Shown: one piece after another, positions 1 through 7,443 of the stretch | Position numbering within the stretch: the stretch's first letter is position 1 | Layout of the letters: each line of letters starts with the position of its first letter | Source of the DNA: Prevotella sp. UBA5387 | Lineage (GTDB): Bacteria; Bacteroidota; Bacteroidia; Bacteroidales; Bacteroidaceae | Assembly: GCA_002407775.1 (NCBI GenBank) | Contig: DHOP01000009.1 | Location: 1-64,000, forward strand | Reading direction: 5' to 3' | DNA: 64,000 nucleotides | Translations under genes and position numbers: made by a program | The notes under the pieces: model-generated | The model's input: the letters and a program-made list of their open reading frames with translations, nothing else | Databases searched by the model: none | What the model was told of the DNA's origin: nothing

Positions 1-316
1 TGTGCCTGTTTTGACACACCCTCTATTAATTCCAACTTGTCTAGGACCTAACTATATCCCTTTCGGCAATATTATATTTCGCTCCCTGATACTTTAACAC
101 GATTTGGTAAAACATATAAAGCTATTCAATCCAAAGGCAAGCCCCAGCTTAGCAGACAAGCATCTTCTTCGTCCAAGACCTCAGGCATTCCTCGATCAGC
201 CGCAGAATGCTGACGGCACTAGCCTTAGCGCATAACAGAAGGCTGCTTGGCAGAATCCTGGATACTAATCTTTGGACTAGTATACGCTGAATTTCATAGC
301 GAAAATTCAAAATATT
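1..316. other. Left-edge region without a recognisable gene
   Basis: I see no open reading frame of useful length on either strand, no tRNA and no known RNA family here. It ends at a clear rho-independent-type hairpin (317-349), which suggests that the 3' end of a plus-strand transcript, perhaps a non-coding RNA or a gene starting left of the window, lies here. The stretch around 272-292 can pair locally (ATACTA with TAGTAT). Confidence 0.4.
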
Positions 317-356
317 ATACTCAGCAATGACAAGTACATTGCTGAGTATTTTGCTT
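317..356 (+). terminator. Hairpin terminator
   Basis: A perfect 13-bp stem (ATACTCAGCAATG at 317-329 with its complement at 337-349) and a 7-nt loop are followed by TTTGCTT. It would end a transcript entering from the left, and it isolates the tRNA-Ser unit from upstream transcription. Confidence 0.6.
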
Positions 357-390
357 GTAAAGGCAGACGTTTCATACTATTTCAGCCCAT

Positions 391-457
391 GAATCAAATT
401 GATTCACGCAGTGATCCAATTTGAATCACTGCGTGATTCAAATTGATTCAGAATCCC
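391..457 (+). repeat. 22-bp-period TGAWTCA array A (3 units)
   Basis: Three tandem 22-bp units start at 392, 414 and 436. Each has the core ATYCAAWTTGAWTCA followed by a variable linker that usually ends in GTG. The middle unit, with its flanks, forms a near-perfect 12-bp-arm inverted repeat (GCAGTGAT..., 409-433). It is intergenic, upstream of the tRNA-Ser promoter, and belongs to the same family as arrays B-F. Confidence 0.85.
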
Positions 458-560
458 ACAAGACACTTTCAGAAGACGATTGCTAATCATAACGTGAATA
501 AACACGCTGTAAACGCGCTTATTGGCTATGGATTATTTCAAGCCAATTTATGTTAATTAC

Positions 561-591
561 TTTTTAATATCCTACATTTTACTTAAATTTG
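561..591 (+). promoter_or_regulatory. Promoter of tRNA-Ser
   Basis: TAAATTTG at 584-591 fits the Bacteroidetes -7 box TAnnTTTG. It is preceded at 19-20 bp by a T-rich -33 element (561-565). It lies 14 bp before the mature tRNA 5' end. Confidence 0.6.
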
Positions 592-605
592 CACACAATT
601 ATTAG

Positions 606-692
606 GGAAGGTTGGCAGAGTGAACGATCGCGCTGGACTCGAAATCCGGTATACCCTTTTGGGTATCGGGGGTTTGAATCCCTCACCTTCCG
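606..692 (+). tRNA. tRNA-Ser (anticodon CGA)
   Basis: The acceptor stem GGAAGGT (606-612) pairs with ACCTTCC (685-691), and the discriminator G is at 692. The anticodon loop CTCGAAA gives anticodon CGA, which reads UCG. The long variable arm, with a GTATACCC/GGGTATC stem around 651-667, is diagnostic of a class II serine tRNA. The T arm contains GGTTTGAATCC. No CCA is encoded; a T-run follows. Confidence 0.95.
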
Positions 693-766
693 CTTTTTAA
701 GAAAGGTTATCACTTGACAGGCTACTGCGGAAAGGAGATAACTAATTTGTCTCAAGCCATTTTCCA

Positions 767-1177
767 ATGAAAAGACTGGTCTCCATTTTTTCGCTGATTT
801 TGATATTGACCATTGCCTCTACTGTAGATGCACTGGCAAAAAGCGATGTATGGCAGAAGTCTATAGATAGTCTTGAGATTCCCCAAAACAATTCGCATAG
901 TAAGTATGCTCTCTACGAAGTTAAGAGAACCGAGAACAGCCACGATGCGGTTTTGGACAACAGTACGCAAACCATGCGTACTGCTGGAAGTCGTCCCGTA
1001 CGGATCATTTCCACGTTCGGAGTTAGCAATGGACCTGCTACAGCGGTACAACATTACGCCATTTATTTAGTTTATACAAATTACGGCAAATCACTACGCA
1101 CGCGTTTGTCGGCACCGATTCGCCCTTGCGCTTCAGTGAGATATTATGTCTTCTCGCTGAATCACATCATTTGTTAA
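767..1177 (+). CDS. Small secreted protein of unknown function
   Basis: This 136-residue protein starts with a clear signal peptide: Lys-Arg, then a hydrophobic run to about residue 20, with a likely cleavage after ALA. The rest has no domain I recognise. The tail (residues 75-136) is rich in Arg, Tyr and Pro and ends in Cys. The pattern TAGSRPVRII at mid-protein followed by an end of the type YYV-x-L-x-x-IIC resembles short Prevotella hypothetical proteins I remember, which is an unverified association. It sits 74 bp after the tRNA-Ser and could be co-transcribed with it. A purine-rich AAGGAGA (733-739) lies too far upstream to be a normal ribosome site. It may be real, or a remnant of a longer gene. 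Confidence 0.45.
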   Translation: MKRLVSIFSLILILTIASTVDALAKSDVWQKSIDSLEIPQNNSHSKYALYEVKRTENSHDAVLDNSTQTMRTAGSRPVRIISTFGVSNGPATAVQHYAIYLVYTNYGKSLRTRLSAPIRPCASVRYYVFSLNHIIC

Positions 1178-1210
1178 ATGATATATCTATTTTTTCGTGA
1201 GATTTATTAG

Positions 1211-1312
1211 CTTGGGCTGGTCGCCCGAGTAAAGTGCTGCTTATGCCTTTGCATAGTGTAGTCACTATGAAGTGATTTTATGGGCACGAGGTCCATACCA
1301 CTTCGGTAGACC
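1211..1312 (+). other. Structured leader: three tandem hairpins
   Basis: Three stem-loops occur in 102 bases ahead of the gene at 1344. They are CTTGGGC/GCCCGAG (1211-1229), CATAGTG/CACTATG (1252-1269), and a bulged GGTC-TACC/GGTA-GACC stem (1290-1312). This is compatible with a cis-regulatory leader or a small RNA. I do not recognise it as a known riboswitch. Confidence 0.4.
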
Positions 1313-1343
1313 AATTATCAACAATTATAGATATATTAGAATT

Positions 1344-1736
1344 ATGGCAAGTATTGGAAAATTTGAAATAGTAAAGAAATTGGCTGGCATGGGTCAGCTC
1401 ACCGTTAAAACTGGATTCCTTGGCCTCGGCACATCCCTTGTATGGAACGAGACAGGTCAGAACATGGCCGTTAAGGTAAGGGAATATATGCCAAGCGAAG
1501 GCGAGAAGCTATTGCGCATTATTAACTTGGAACCAGAAGCTTTGAAACAAGCTCTTAAAACCACTAAAATTGAGCAATTCGATCTCGGAAATGTACGTTT
1601 GGAGATGCTTCAGACTAAGGAAGGCGATGTACTGGTAATGCAGCTTTATCGCTTTGTGGACTTCAAAAACCAGCCCATCTCTGACATCAAGACCATCAAG
1701 GGCAGTGATGCAGCAGCAATCGCTGGGCTGCTTTAG
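1344..1736 (+). CDS. Conserved-looking small protein, unknown function
   Basis: This is a 130-residue soluble protein with no signal peptide. I chose the ATG at 1344 because the in-frame codons upstream (from 1272) run through the predicted hairpins. The sequence has a Gly-rich hydrophobic stretch near the start (LTVKTGFLGLGTSL), an amphipathic middle with EGEKLLRIINLEPEALKQAL, and a beta-rich end (VRLEMLQTKEGDVLVMQLYRF). Codon use and composition look like a genuine gene. It is followed by a strong terminator at 1865-1908, so it is probably monocistronic. I do not recognise the family. Confidence 0.65.
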   Translation: MASIGKFEIVKKLAGMGQLTVKTGFLGLGTSLVWNETGQNMAVKVREYMPSEGEKLLRIINLEPEALKQALKTTKIEQFDLGNVRLEMLQTKEGDVLVMQLYRFVDFKNQPISDIKTIKGSDAAAIAGLL

Positions 1737-1864
1737 TCGAGGTGACAGCAGACTAGAAATGTAATCGCTAATCCAATTGAATGCCGATTATCGGGCAAAT
1801 TCAAATAAGCATTAGCATTAACGATTAACTTTTCTATAGTATCCAATAGGCTTATGCCTTTATG

Positions 1865-1908
1865 GGGCAACATCATTACAAAGTATTGAATGATGTTGCC
1901 CTTTTTGT
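1865..1908 (+). terminator. Rho-independent terminator
   Basis: A perfect 13-bp stem, GGGCAACATCATT (1865-1877) with AATGATGTTGCCC (1889-1901), is followed directly by TTTTTGT. It terminates the gene at 1344-1736. Confidence 0.85.
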
Positions 1909-2061
1909 CTCATGATATTTTCAACCACTATCTCCTATCCGTTCATCCTTTATGTTTCCTGACATATAAGAAAAAGCATAGACTTTGTTTCCATGTGTCT
2001 CTGTCAATCCCGACGTATTGGCTATCACAGCACATTGACATTTTGAGCATTTACGCAATAT

Positions 2062-2098
2062 GTGTCCGCATTTAGGCTGTCCGCATAAATGCGGACAC
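2062..2098. other. Nested/alternative hairpin
   Basis: GTGTCCGCATTTA (2062-2074) pairs perfectly with 2086-2098. A second copy of TGTCCGCAT inside the loop (2078-2086) can instead pair with 2089-2097. The two structures are mutually exclusive. Confidence 0.5.
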
Positions 2099-2136
2099 AG
2101 TTGTTTCAATCTGATACACGATCACAACACAATAAC

Positions 2137-2171
2137 AAGGCGCGACAAAAGTATGATTTTTGTCGCGCCTT
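2137..2171. terminator. Hairpin between convergent genes
   Basis: AAGGCGCGACAAAA (2137-2150) pairs perfectly with 2158-2171 (14 bp). The A/T tracts lie inside the stem, so it can act on both strands. It is the likely terminator of the minus-strand peptidase gene ending at 2250. Confidence 0.65.
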
Positions 2172-2249
2172 AACCTTCTCAACGAAGACTACTCACTTCC
2201 TCATCTCCGAATGAGGAGATAGTCGGAATGAAGTCTCTTTGCTTGACTG

Positions 2250-4376
2250 TTACTGTGGATTGATCTCCTTGAGCAAGCGGTCTGCGTGTCCCCACTTATC
2301 CATCATATAGAGAACGTAACGAATATCTACACTAATTGTGCGAGCAAGGCGTTTGTCAAAGTTGATGTCGGAACTAAGACTATCCCAATTACCATCAAAT
2401 GCAAGTCCAAGGAGACGTCCCTTACCGTCAAAGAGAGGCGACCCGCTGTTACCTCCTGTAATGTCATTGTTGGTTAGAAGACAAAGATGTAGCTTGTTTG
2501 TTGTTTGGTCAGCGTAACATCCAAAATCATCTGCGCTTAAGAGTGAATGCATGATGGGCTCTGCCTGATAGTCAACTTCGCCTTGGTCTCCTTTTATCAT
2601 CTTGTCGACAATACTCTCTGCTGAAGTGTAGTATCCCGAGTTCCTACCCCCAAGATCAAAGCCACCAACTTGTCCATAGCTCAGACGCATGGTGAAATTA
2701 GCGTCACTATAGTGGGGCAAATCCTGTTCCATTCGCACTTTAGCAGCACACAAATATCGCTCTTGTGTATCAATACTGTCAACAATTTCTTTCATCTTCG
2801 AATGATTGTTGTCCATGATTTCGTTCAACTCTGCACCCAGGCGGACACCTAAATCATTTTTGTATTTCTTCTTGTTAAAGTAAATCTTCTTCCCAGAGCG
2901 CATGAGTATACTTTTGCTCCAAATCTCATCTACATAGCGGACATAGTCGTTATTGTATTTACTCTCAATAGTCTTATAGAATGATGGCAGATTATTTGGA
3001 TCGCTAACATGTTCCTTATAGTTCTTGAGAGATACAGCAAGCACTTCTTTATCGAGTGCTTCGTCCCAAGTCTTTTGGTCGTCTTGGTAGACGAAATACT
3101 GCTTGTTGGGCTTTTTATCTGCATTCTCGATTTTTTGTTTGCGCAATCCTCCAATAGCACGAGTAGTAAACTCATTGGTTCTACCAAAGCTTTCGCGAAG
3201 ATAGTTGAGGTCATGATATGACGTGTTAACCTTAGTATAAAGATTCCCCATTAGTGTGAAGTCAAGACTATCTTTAAGGTATCCTGTACTATCAACCCAA
3301 GCCAGAATTTGGTGTTCGAATTCTCTCTTCTGACGAATGAGACCTATAGAGTCAATGCACTTGTTCATACCAATGGAGTTTTTCCAGTAATTGGCACTAT
3401 TGGCGAACTTGCTATCGTACTTGATACGCACCCCTTCATCAGCTCTCATGTGGCGCGCCATCACATCCTGCTTTACACCACGTGCCTGCGCCCTGCCCTC
3501 ATTCTGCATGCGACGAAGTTCAATTCCGTAGCTGGAAAGATACCTATTGGTAGATCCTGGATAACCCATAGTCATAGCAAAATCGCCCTCTTTATAGCCC
3601 TGTAAGGAGACAGGCGCCCAATGCTTGGGATGATACGGCACATTGTCCTTGGAGTAAGCAGCTGGGCCGTTGGTCTTTGGGTTGGCATAGATACGGAATA
3701 CCGAGAAGTCACAAGTTTGTCGCGGCCACATCCAGTTGTCTGTTTCGCCACCAAACTTACCCATACTCTTTGGCACAGCAAAGACAAGTCGAAGGTCAGT
3801 GAAATCTTGGTAGGTAGTGGCATAATACTTGTTACCCTCATAGAATGCATCGATATCGATGTGAAGATTGGCATCGATTTTCTTTATAGAGTCAGTCATT
3901 GCATTCTGCAAGGAGTCTATAAGATCCCCTCTCTTCTCATTACCAAGCTTGTTAAGGCCTAAGCTGATGAGGCGAGGGGTAACGTCTTGTTGAGAAACCA
4001 TGAACGAAACGAACATGTTTTCATTGGGCAATTCATCTTCAAAGGTTTTGGCATAGAACCCATTGAGCATATAATCGTTTTCCACAGTGGAGTGTGATCG
4101 AATACTTTCGAAACCACAATGGTGGTTGGTAAAGACCAGGCCATCTGGACTAACAACCACCCCCGAGCAGTATCCTGAGAAGTTTACGACAGCATTCTTT
4201 ATGGCATCGTCACCATAGTAGAGGCTGTTATAGGGCAAAGAATAACCTTCGCTCTGCATGGCTTGATACACTGGGGCTGGCAGATTATAAAGCGTCCACA
4301 TCCCTTCGTCGGCCTGTACGTTCATGGCTGTAGCTAACAGAGCAGTCACGATGAATGTTCTTGATTTCATTATCAT
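2250..4376 (-). CDS. S46 family dipeptidyl-peptidase, DPP7-like
   Basis: This secreted serine peptidase removes dipeptides from the N-termini of oligopeptides in the periplasm. A signal peptide covers about residues 1-22 (ends VQA). The catalytic His lies in TNHHCGF (residues 83-89), an acidic motif is found in TDNWMWPRQTCDF, and the nucleophile Ser is residue 644 in GGNSGSP. Eighteen residues after that Ser the protein has Gly (GLAFDGNW). In the S46 family Gly here marks DPP7 (hydrophobic P1), whereas Arg marks DPP11 (acidic P1). The length, 708, is normal. Translation could start at ATG 4376 or at the third codon (4370), since the gene begins ATGATTATGAA. It is the last gene of a probable minus-strand unit 58 bp after the flippase gene and supports use of proteins as a nitrogen or energy source. 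Confidence 0.93.
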   Translation of the reverse strand: MIMKSRTFIVTALLATAMNVQADEGMWTLYNLPAPVYQAMQSEGYSLPYNSLYYGDDAIKNAVVNFSGYCSGVVVSPDGLVFTNHHCGFESIRSHSTVENDYMLNGFYAKTFEDELPNENMFVSFMVSQQDVTPRLISLGLNKLGNEKRGDLIDSLQNAMTDSIKKIDANLHIDIDAFYEGNKYYATTYQDFTDLRLVFAVPKSMGKFGGETDNWMWPRQTCDFSVFRIYANPKTNGPAAYSKDNVPYHPKHWAPVSLQGYKEGDFAMTMGYPGSTNRYLSSYGIELRRMQNEGRAQARGVKQDVMARHMRADEGVRIKYDSKFANSANYWKNSIGMNKCIDSIGLIRQKREFEHQILAWVDSTGYLKDSLDFTLMGNLYTKVNTSYHDLNYLRESFGRTNEFTTRAIGGLRKQKIENADKKPNKQYFVYQDDQKTWDEALDKEVLAVSLKNYKEHVSDPNNLPSFYKTIESKYNNDYVRYVDEIWSKSILMRSGKKIYFNKKKYKNDLGVRLGAELNEIMDNNHSKMKEIVDSIDTQERYLCAAKVRMEQDLPHYSDANFTMRLSYGQVGGFDLGGRNSGYYTSAESIVDKMIKGDQGEVDYQAEPIMHSLLSADDFGCYADQTTNKLHLCLLTNNDITGGNSGSPLFDGKGRLLGLAFDGNWDSLSSDINFDKRLARTISVDIRYVLYMMDKWGHADRLLKEINPQ

Positions 4377-4434
4377 AGTTTTAAGATTGTATAAAATAGC
4401 ATGAAAGAATTGTCTGTAATCAGTGGCCTAGAAG

Positions 4435-5931
4435 TCATTGACGTGACTTAAAATATTTTCCTATAACAGGAAACGAACTTAAGTGGAAATCACGCTTTAC
4501 AGTATAGACCACAAATACAAGTACAAGAAGTGTATTTACAAGTATCGCGGGTAAGGTGGCTAGCTCTTGATTGCTCCAAATCATACCTAACGTGAGGCCG
4601 ATAGCTAAGACCACATAGACCATTATCTCTTTGATAGGATAGTTGATAGGATAGTATTTCTGTCCCACAAAATAGCTTAAGAGCATTGCGATTCCATATC
4701 CTACGAATCCTCCCCAGGCAGAAGCCATATAGGAATACTGAGGTACAAAGATGACATTTACGGCGATGAGCACCGCACAACCGATGCCACTAAAGTAAGC
4801 TCCCCAAATGGTTCGGTCGGTGAGCTTATACCAGAATGACAGGTTGAAGTAGACGCCCATCATAATTTCAGCGGCCATCACGATAGGAATCACGCGCAAT
4901 CCAGGCCAATAGTCGTGGTTGCGAATAATATAGCGCAAGATATCCATGTATCCCATGACTATCAGGAAGGCAAGCAAGGTGAAGATGATAAAGTATTTCA
5001 TTGCCTTGGCATAGGTCTGTCGATTATCCTTGTCCTTAGCTTTGCCAAAGACAAAAGGCTCGTATGCATAGCGGAAGGCTTGTGTAATCATAGCCATAAT
5101 CATGGCAATCTTTACCGTTGCACCATATATGCTCAGCTCCTGCTTAGCGTCTGTTCCATGGTAAAGGAACGGGAAGGCGATCTTGTCGAACGTCTGATTA
5201 AGTATGCCAGCGATGCCGAGGATGAGCAATGGCCATGAATAACGTAGCATTCGGCGCAATAACTGCGGGTCCAGACGATATTTGAAACCTGTGAGTTCCT
5301 TCCAGAACATAAGCGTGACCAGGCCAGTACAAACCAAATTGATATAGAAAACCATACCCACCTCTAGAGTAAAGTTGTCGTCGTATAGTCCGAATGGATT
5401 AAGCTTAAGTGCTGGTAGGATGAAGAGATACGTGATATTGAGCACCACATTGAGCACAATATTGGCCAGCTGAATGATGGCAAACTTAATCGGTCTCTTC
5501 TTATATCGCAAGTAAGCAAATGGGATACACTTAAAGGCATCGATAGCTACGCAGATAGCCATCACAGCAACCCATTCTGGATGGGCGGCATATCCCATAA
5601 ACGAAGAGATGGGATGAATAAACGATACCACCAATAAGATGAACAAAAGCGCGGTTGCTCCAACTGAAATCAGCGTAGTAGTATAGACGGTTTGAGGATT
5701 CTCTCCGGTCTTGTTTGCATAGCGAAAGAAGGTTGTCTCCATACCATAGGTAAGGATAACAAGCAGTAACGCTGTATAGGCATAGATATTGGTAACCACT
5801 CCATACTGTCCTCCAGAGGCGGCCCATGCAGCAGTCTGAATGGGTACCAGTAAATAGTTGATGAATCGCCCAGCTATACTACTGATGCCGTAGATGGCGG
5901 TGTCCTTGAGAAGAGATTTGAGATTTGCCAT
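4435..5931 (-). CDS. Wzx-like oligosaccharide flippase
   Basis: This 498-residue polytopic membrane protein has about 12-14 hydrophobic segments. The N-terminus (LLKDTAIYGISSIAGRFINYLLVPI) is typical of the polysaccharide-transport (PST/MATE-superfamily) flippases that move lipid-linked glycans across the inner membrane. An aromatic-rich YGMETTFFRYANK segment after TM3 is also typical of Bacteroidetes members. It is not inside a glycan gene cluster. Its neighbours are an SpmA/B-type protein upstream (62 bp) and the S46 peptidase downstream. The substrate cannot be told from sequence. Confidence 0.85.
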   Translation of the reverse strand: MANLKSLLKDTAIYGISSIAGRFINYLLVPIQTAAWAASGGQYGVVTNIYAYTALLLVILTYGMETTFFRYANKTGENPQTVYTTTLISVGATALLFILLVVSFIHPISSFMGYAAHPEWVAVMAICVAIDAFKCIPFAYLRYKKRPIKFAIIQLANIVLNVVLNITYLFILPALKLNPFGLYDDNFTLEVGMVFYINLVCTGLVTLMFWKELTGFKYRLDPQLLRRMLRYSWPLLILGIAGILNQTFDKIAFPFLYHGTDAKQELSIYGATVKIAMIMAMITQAFRYAYEPFVFGKAKDKDNRQTYAKAMKYFIIFTLLAFLIVMGYMDILRYIIRNHDYWPGLRVIPIVMAAEIMMGVYFNLSFWYKLTDRTIWGAYFSGIGCAVLIAVNVIFVPQYSYMASAWGGFVGYGIAMLLSYFVGQKYYPINYPIKEIMVYVVLAIGLTLGMIWSNQELATLPAILVNTLLVLVFVVYTVKRDFHLSSFPVIGKYFKSRQ

Positions 5932-5993
5932 TGATATGAATGTTTTGTGGAATAAAAAGGCATACTATTATAGGACAGCAGCCTATTTTTTTG

Positions 5994-7223
5994 TTATCCG
6001 AAGAAAATATAAGCAATAGAGATGGCAGCAATAACACCGACGAGATCAGCCAGTAATCCGCATGCCACAGCGTGTCGAGTGTACTTGATACTGACACTAC
6101 CGAAGTAAACAGCAAGGATATAGAACGTGGTGTCAGTGCTTCCTTGGAAGATACAACTCAGCCTACCAACAAAACTGTCAGGACCATAATTCTGCATAGC
6201 CTCAAGCATTAACCCGCGCGCGCCGCTACCAGAGAGAGGCTTCATGAAGGCAGTTGGCAGTGCACCTACAAAATCAGTGTTCAGCCCAAACTGCCTAACG
6301 ATCCATGCGATGCCATTGATGAGCATGTCCATGGCTCCTGATGCTCGAAACACACCCACTGCTACGAGTATTGCGACAAGGTAAGGAATGATTCGAACAG
6401 CAGTATGGAAACCCTCCTTTGCACCTTCTATGAAGGCATCATAGACATTGATTTTGCGAAGAAATCCAGCCAGTATGAATATAATAATGATACTTAGCAG
6501 GATAAAATTTCCCGCCAGGGAAGTTACAGTTGCCATAGTATCCTTGTCCATAGAGCCAAATCCCCAGATGACTAGCCCCACGAATGCCACTAATCCTAGC
6601 ATCGTTGCAAGCAACACAGGCTGCAAAAGATTGATGCGTTGCCATGCGGCAGTAATGACCATACCAGCAAAAGTAGCTACTGTTGTAGCCAACAATATGG
6701 GAATAAACACATCGGTTGGAGTTGCTGCTCCATATGATGCACGGAACGCTAGGATTGTTGTAGGGATGATTGTGAGCCCTGATGTGTTGAGTACAAGGAA
6801 CATAATCATCGGATTAGTAGCAGTATCCTTGCGTGGATTGAGTTCCTGCATCTGTGCCATTGCTTTGAGTCCGGTAGGCGTTGCGGCATTGTCAAGCCCC
6901 AGCATGTTGCTTGCAATATTCATAAAGATAGACCCCATTGCAGGATGATTCTTTGGAATGTCGGGGAAAAGCTTTGTAAAAACAGGACTCAATACGCGGG
7001 CAAGAGCATTCACGACACCTGCTTTTTCACCTATTTTCATAATGCCTAACCACAGGGCAAGCACGCCCGTAAGTCCTAAAGAGGTCTCAAAGGCCGTCTT
7101 AGAGGAGGTAAACGTGGAATCCACGATACGTTGAAATATCGTGGTATCGCCCATTAACAGACCGATAAAGGCAAAGATAAAGGCAACTAAAAAGAAGGCT
7201 ATCCAAATATAATTGAGTACCAT
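5994..7223 (-). CDS. Nucleoside-recognition (Gate) membrane protein, SpmA-SpmB fusion
   Basis: This 409-residue inner-membrane protein fuses two Gate-type (nucleoside-recognition) halves. The first half resembles SpmA (SKTAFETSLGLTGVLALWLGIMKIGEKAG, and NMLGLDNAATPTGLKAM). The second resembles SpmB (FHTAVRIIPYLVAILVAVGVFRASGAMD, GLMLEAMQNYGPDSFVGR, STDTTFYILAVYFGSV). In spore formers these are two proteins linked to spore-core dehydration. Non-spore-forming Bacteroidetes carry the fused form, whose role is unknown, perhaps solute transport. Its start codon (7221-7223) follows a good promoter, and it heads a likely three-gene unit with the flippase and DPP7-like genes. Confidence 0.88.
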   Translation of the reverse strand: MVLNYIWIAFFLVAFIFAFIGLLMGDTTIFQRIVDSTFTSSKTAFETSLGLTGVLALWLGIMKIGEKAGVVNALARVLSPVFTKLFPDIPKNHPAMGSIFMNIASNMLGLDNAATPTGLKAMAQMQELNPRKDTATNPMIMFLVLNTSGLTIIPTTILAFRASYGAATPTDVFIPILLATTVATFAGMVITAAWQRINLLQPVLLATMLGLVAFVGLVIWGFGSMDKDTMATVTSLAGNFILLSIIIIFILAGFLRKINVYDAFIEGAKEGFHTAVRIIPYLVAILVAVGVFRASGAMDMLINGIAWIVRQFGLNTDFVGALPTAFMKPLSGSGARGLMLEAMQNYGPDSFVGRLSCIFQGSTDTTFYILAVYFGSVSIKYTRHAVACGLLADLVGVIAAISIAYIFFG

Positions 7224-7230
7224 ATAAGTG

Positions 7231-7262
7231 CAAAGGTAGTACTAATTCCATTTCAAAACAAA
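7231..7262 (-). promoter_or_regulatory. Promoter of the SpmA/B-flippase-DPP7 unit
   Basis: On the minus strand, TACCTTTG (7238-7231) matches the -7 box and TTTG (7262-7259) the -33 box, with a 20-bp spacer. The -7 box lies 8 bp upstream of the start codon, so the leader would be very short. Confidence 0.65.
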
Positions 7263-7301
7263 GAATTATTTACTAAAACAGTCATTTTTCTTTCAATAAA
7301 A

Positions 7302-7332
7302 TTTGATTAATCCTAAAGTTTTGCTAATTTTA
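7302..7332 (+). promoter_or_regulatory. Probable promoter of the WcaJ-like gene
   Basis: TTTG (7302-7305) and TAATTTTA (7325-7332) are separated by 19 bp, the Bacteroidetes arrangement with an imperfect -7 box. The leader to the chosen start is about 105 nt. Confidence 0.45.
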
Positions 7333-7443
7333 CCCGATTATATTAAAGTCTAAACTAGTTCTTACAAAGGTTATATAGGAAGAGAGCTTCGCTTGATTTA
7401 TGCAAGCGCTAGTTACGATTTACAAGGTCTAAAGGTGTTGAAG

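Larger units (their letters stand above)
1737..2249. other. Intergenic region between convergent genes
   Basis: No gene is supported here. The region holds the plus-strand terminator at 1865-1908, a nested hairpin at 2062-2098 and a second strong hairpin at 2137-2171. Short reading frames of about 60 codons between 1890 and 2109 lie on both strands over the hairpins and look accidental. Confidence 0.5.

Noticed and set aside
1890..2109. Two overlapping frames of about 61-62 codons on opposite strands
   Set aside because: They run through terminator and hairpin sequences and have no protein-like features.
2286..3962. Several 60-113 codon plus-strand frames inside the S46 peptidase gene
   Set aside because: They are antisense shadows of a clearly coding minus-strand gene with intact catalytic motifs.
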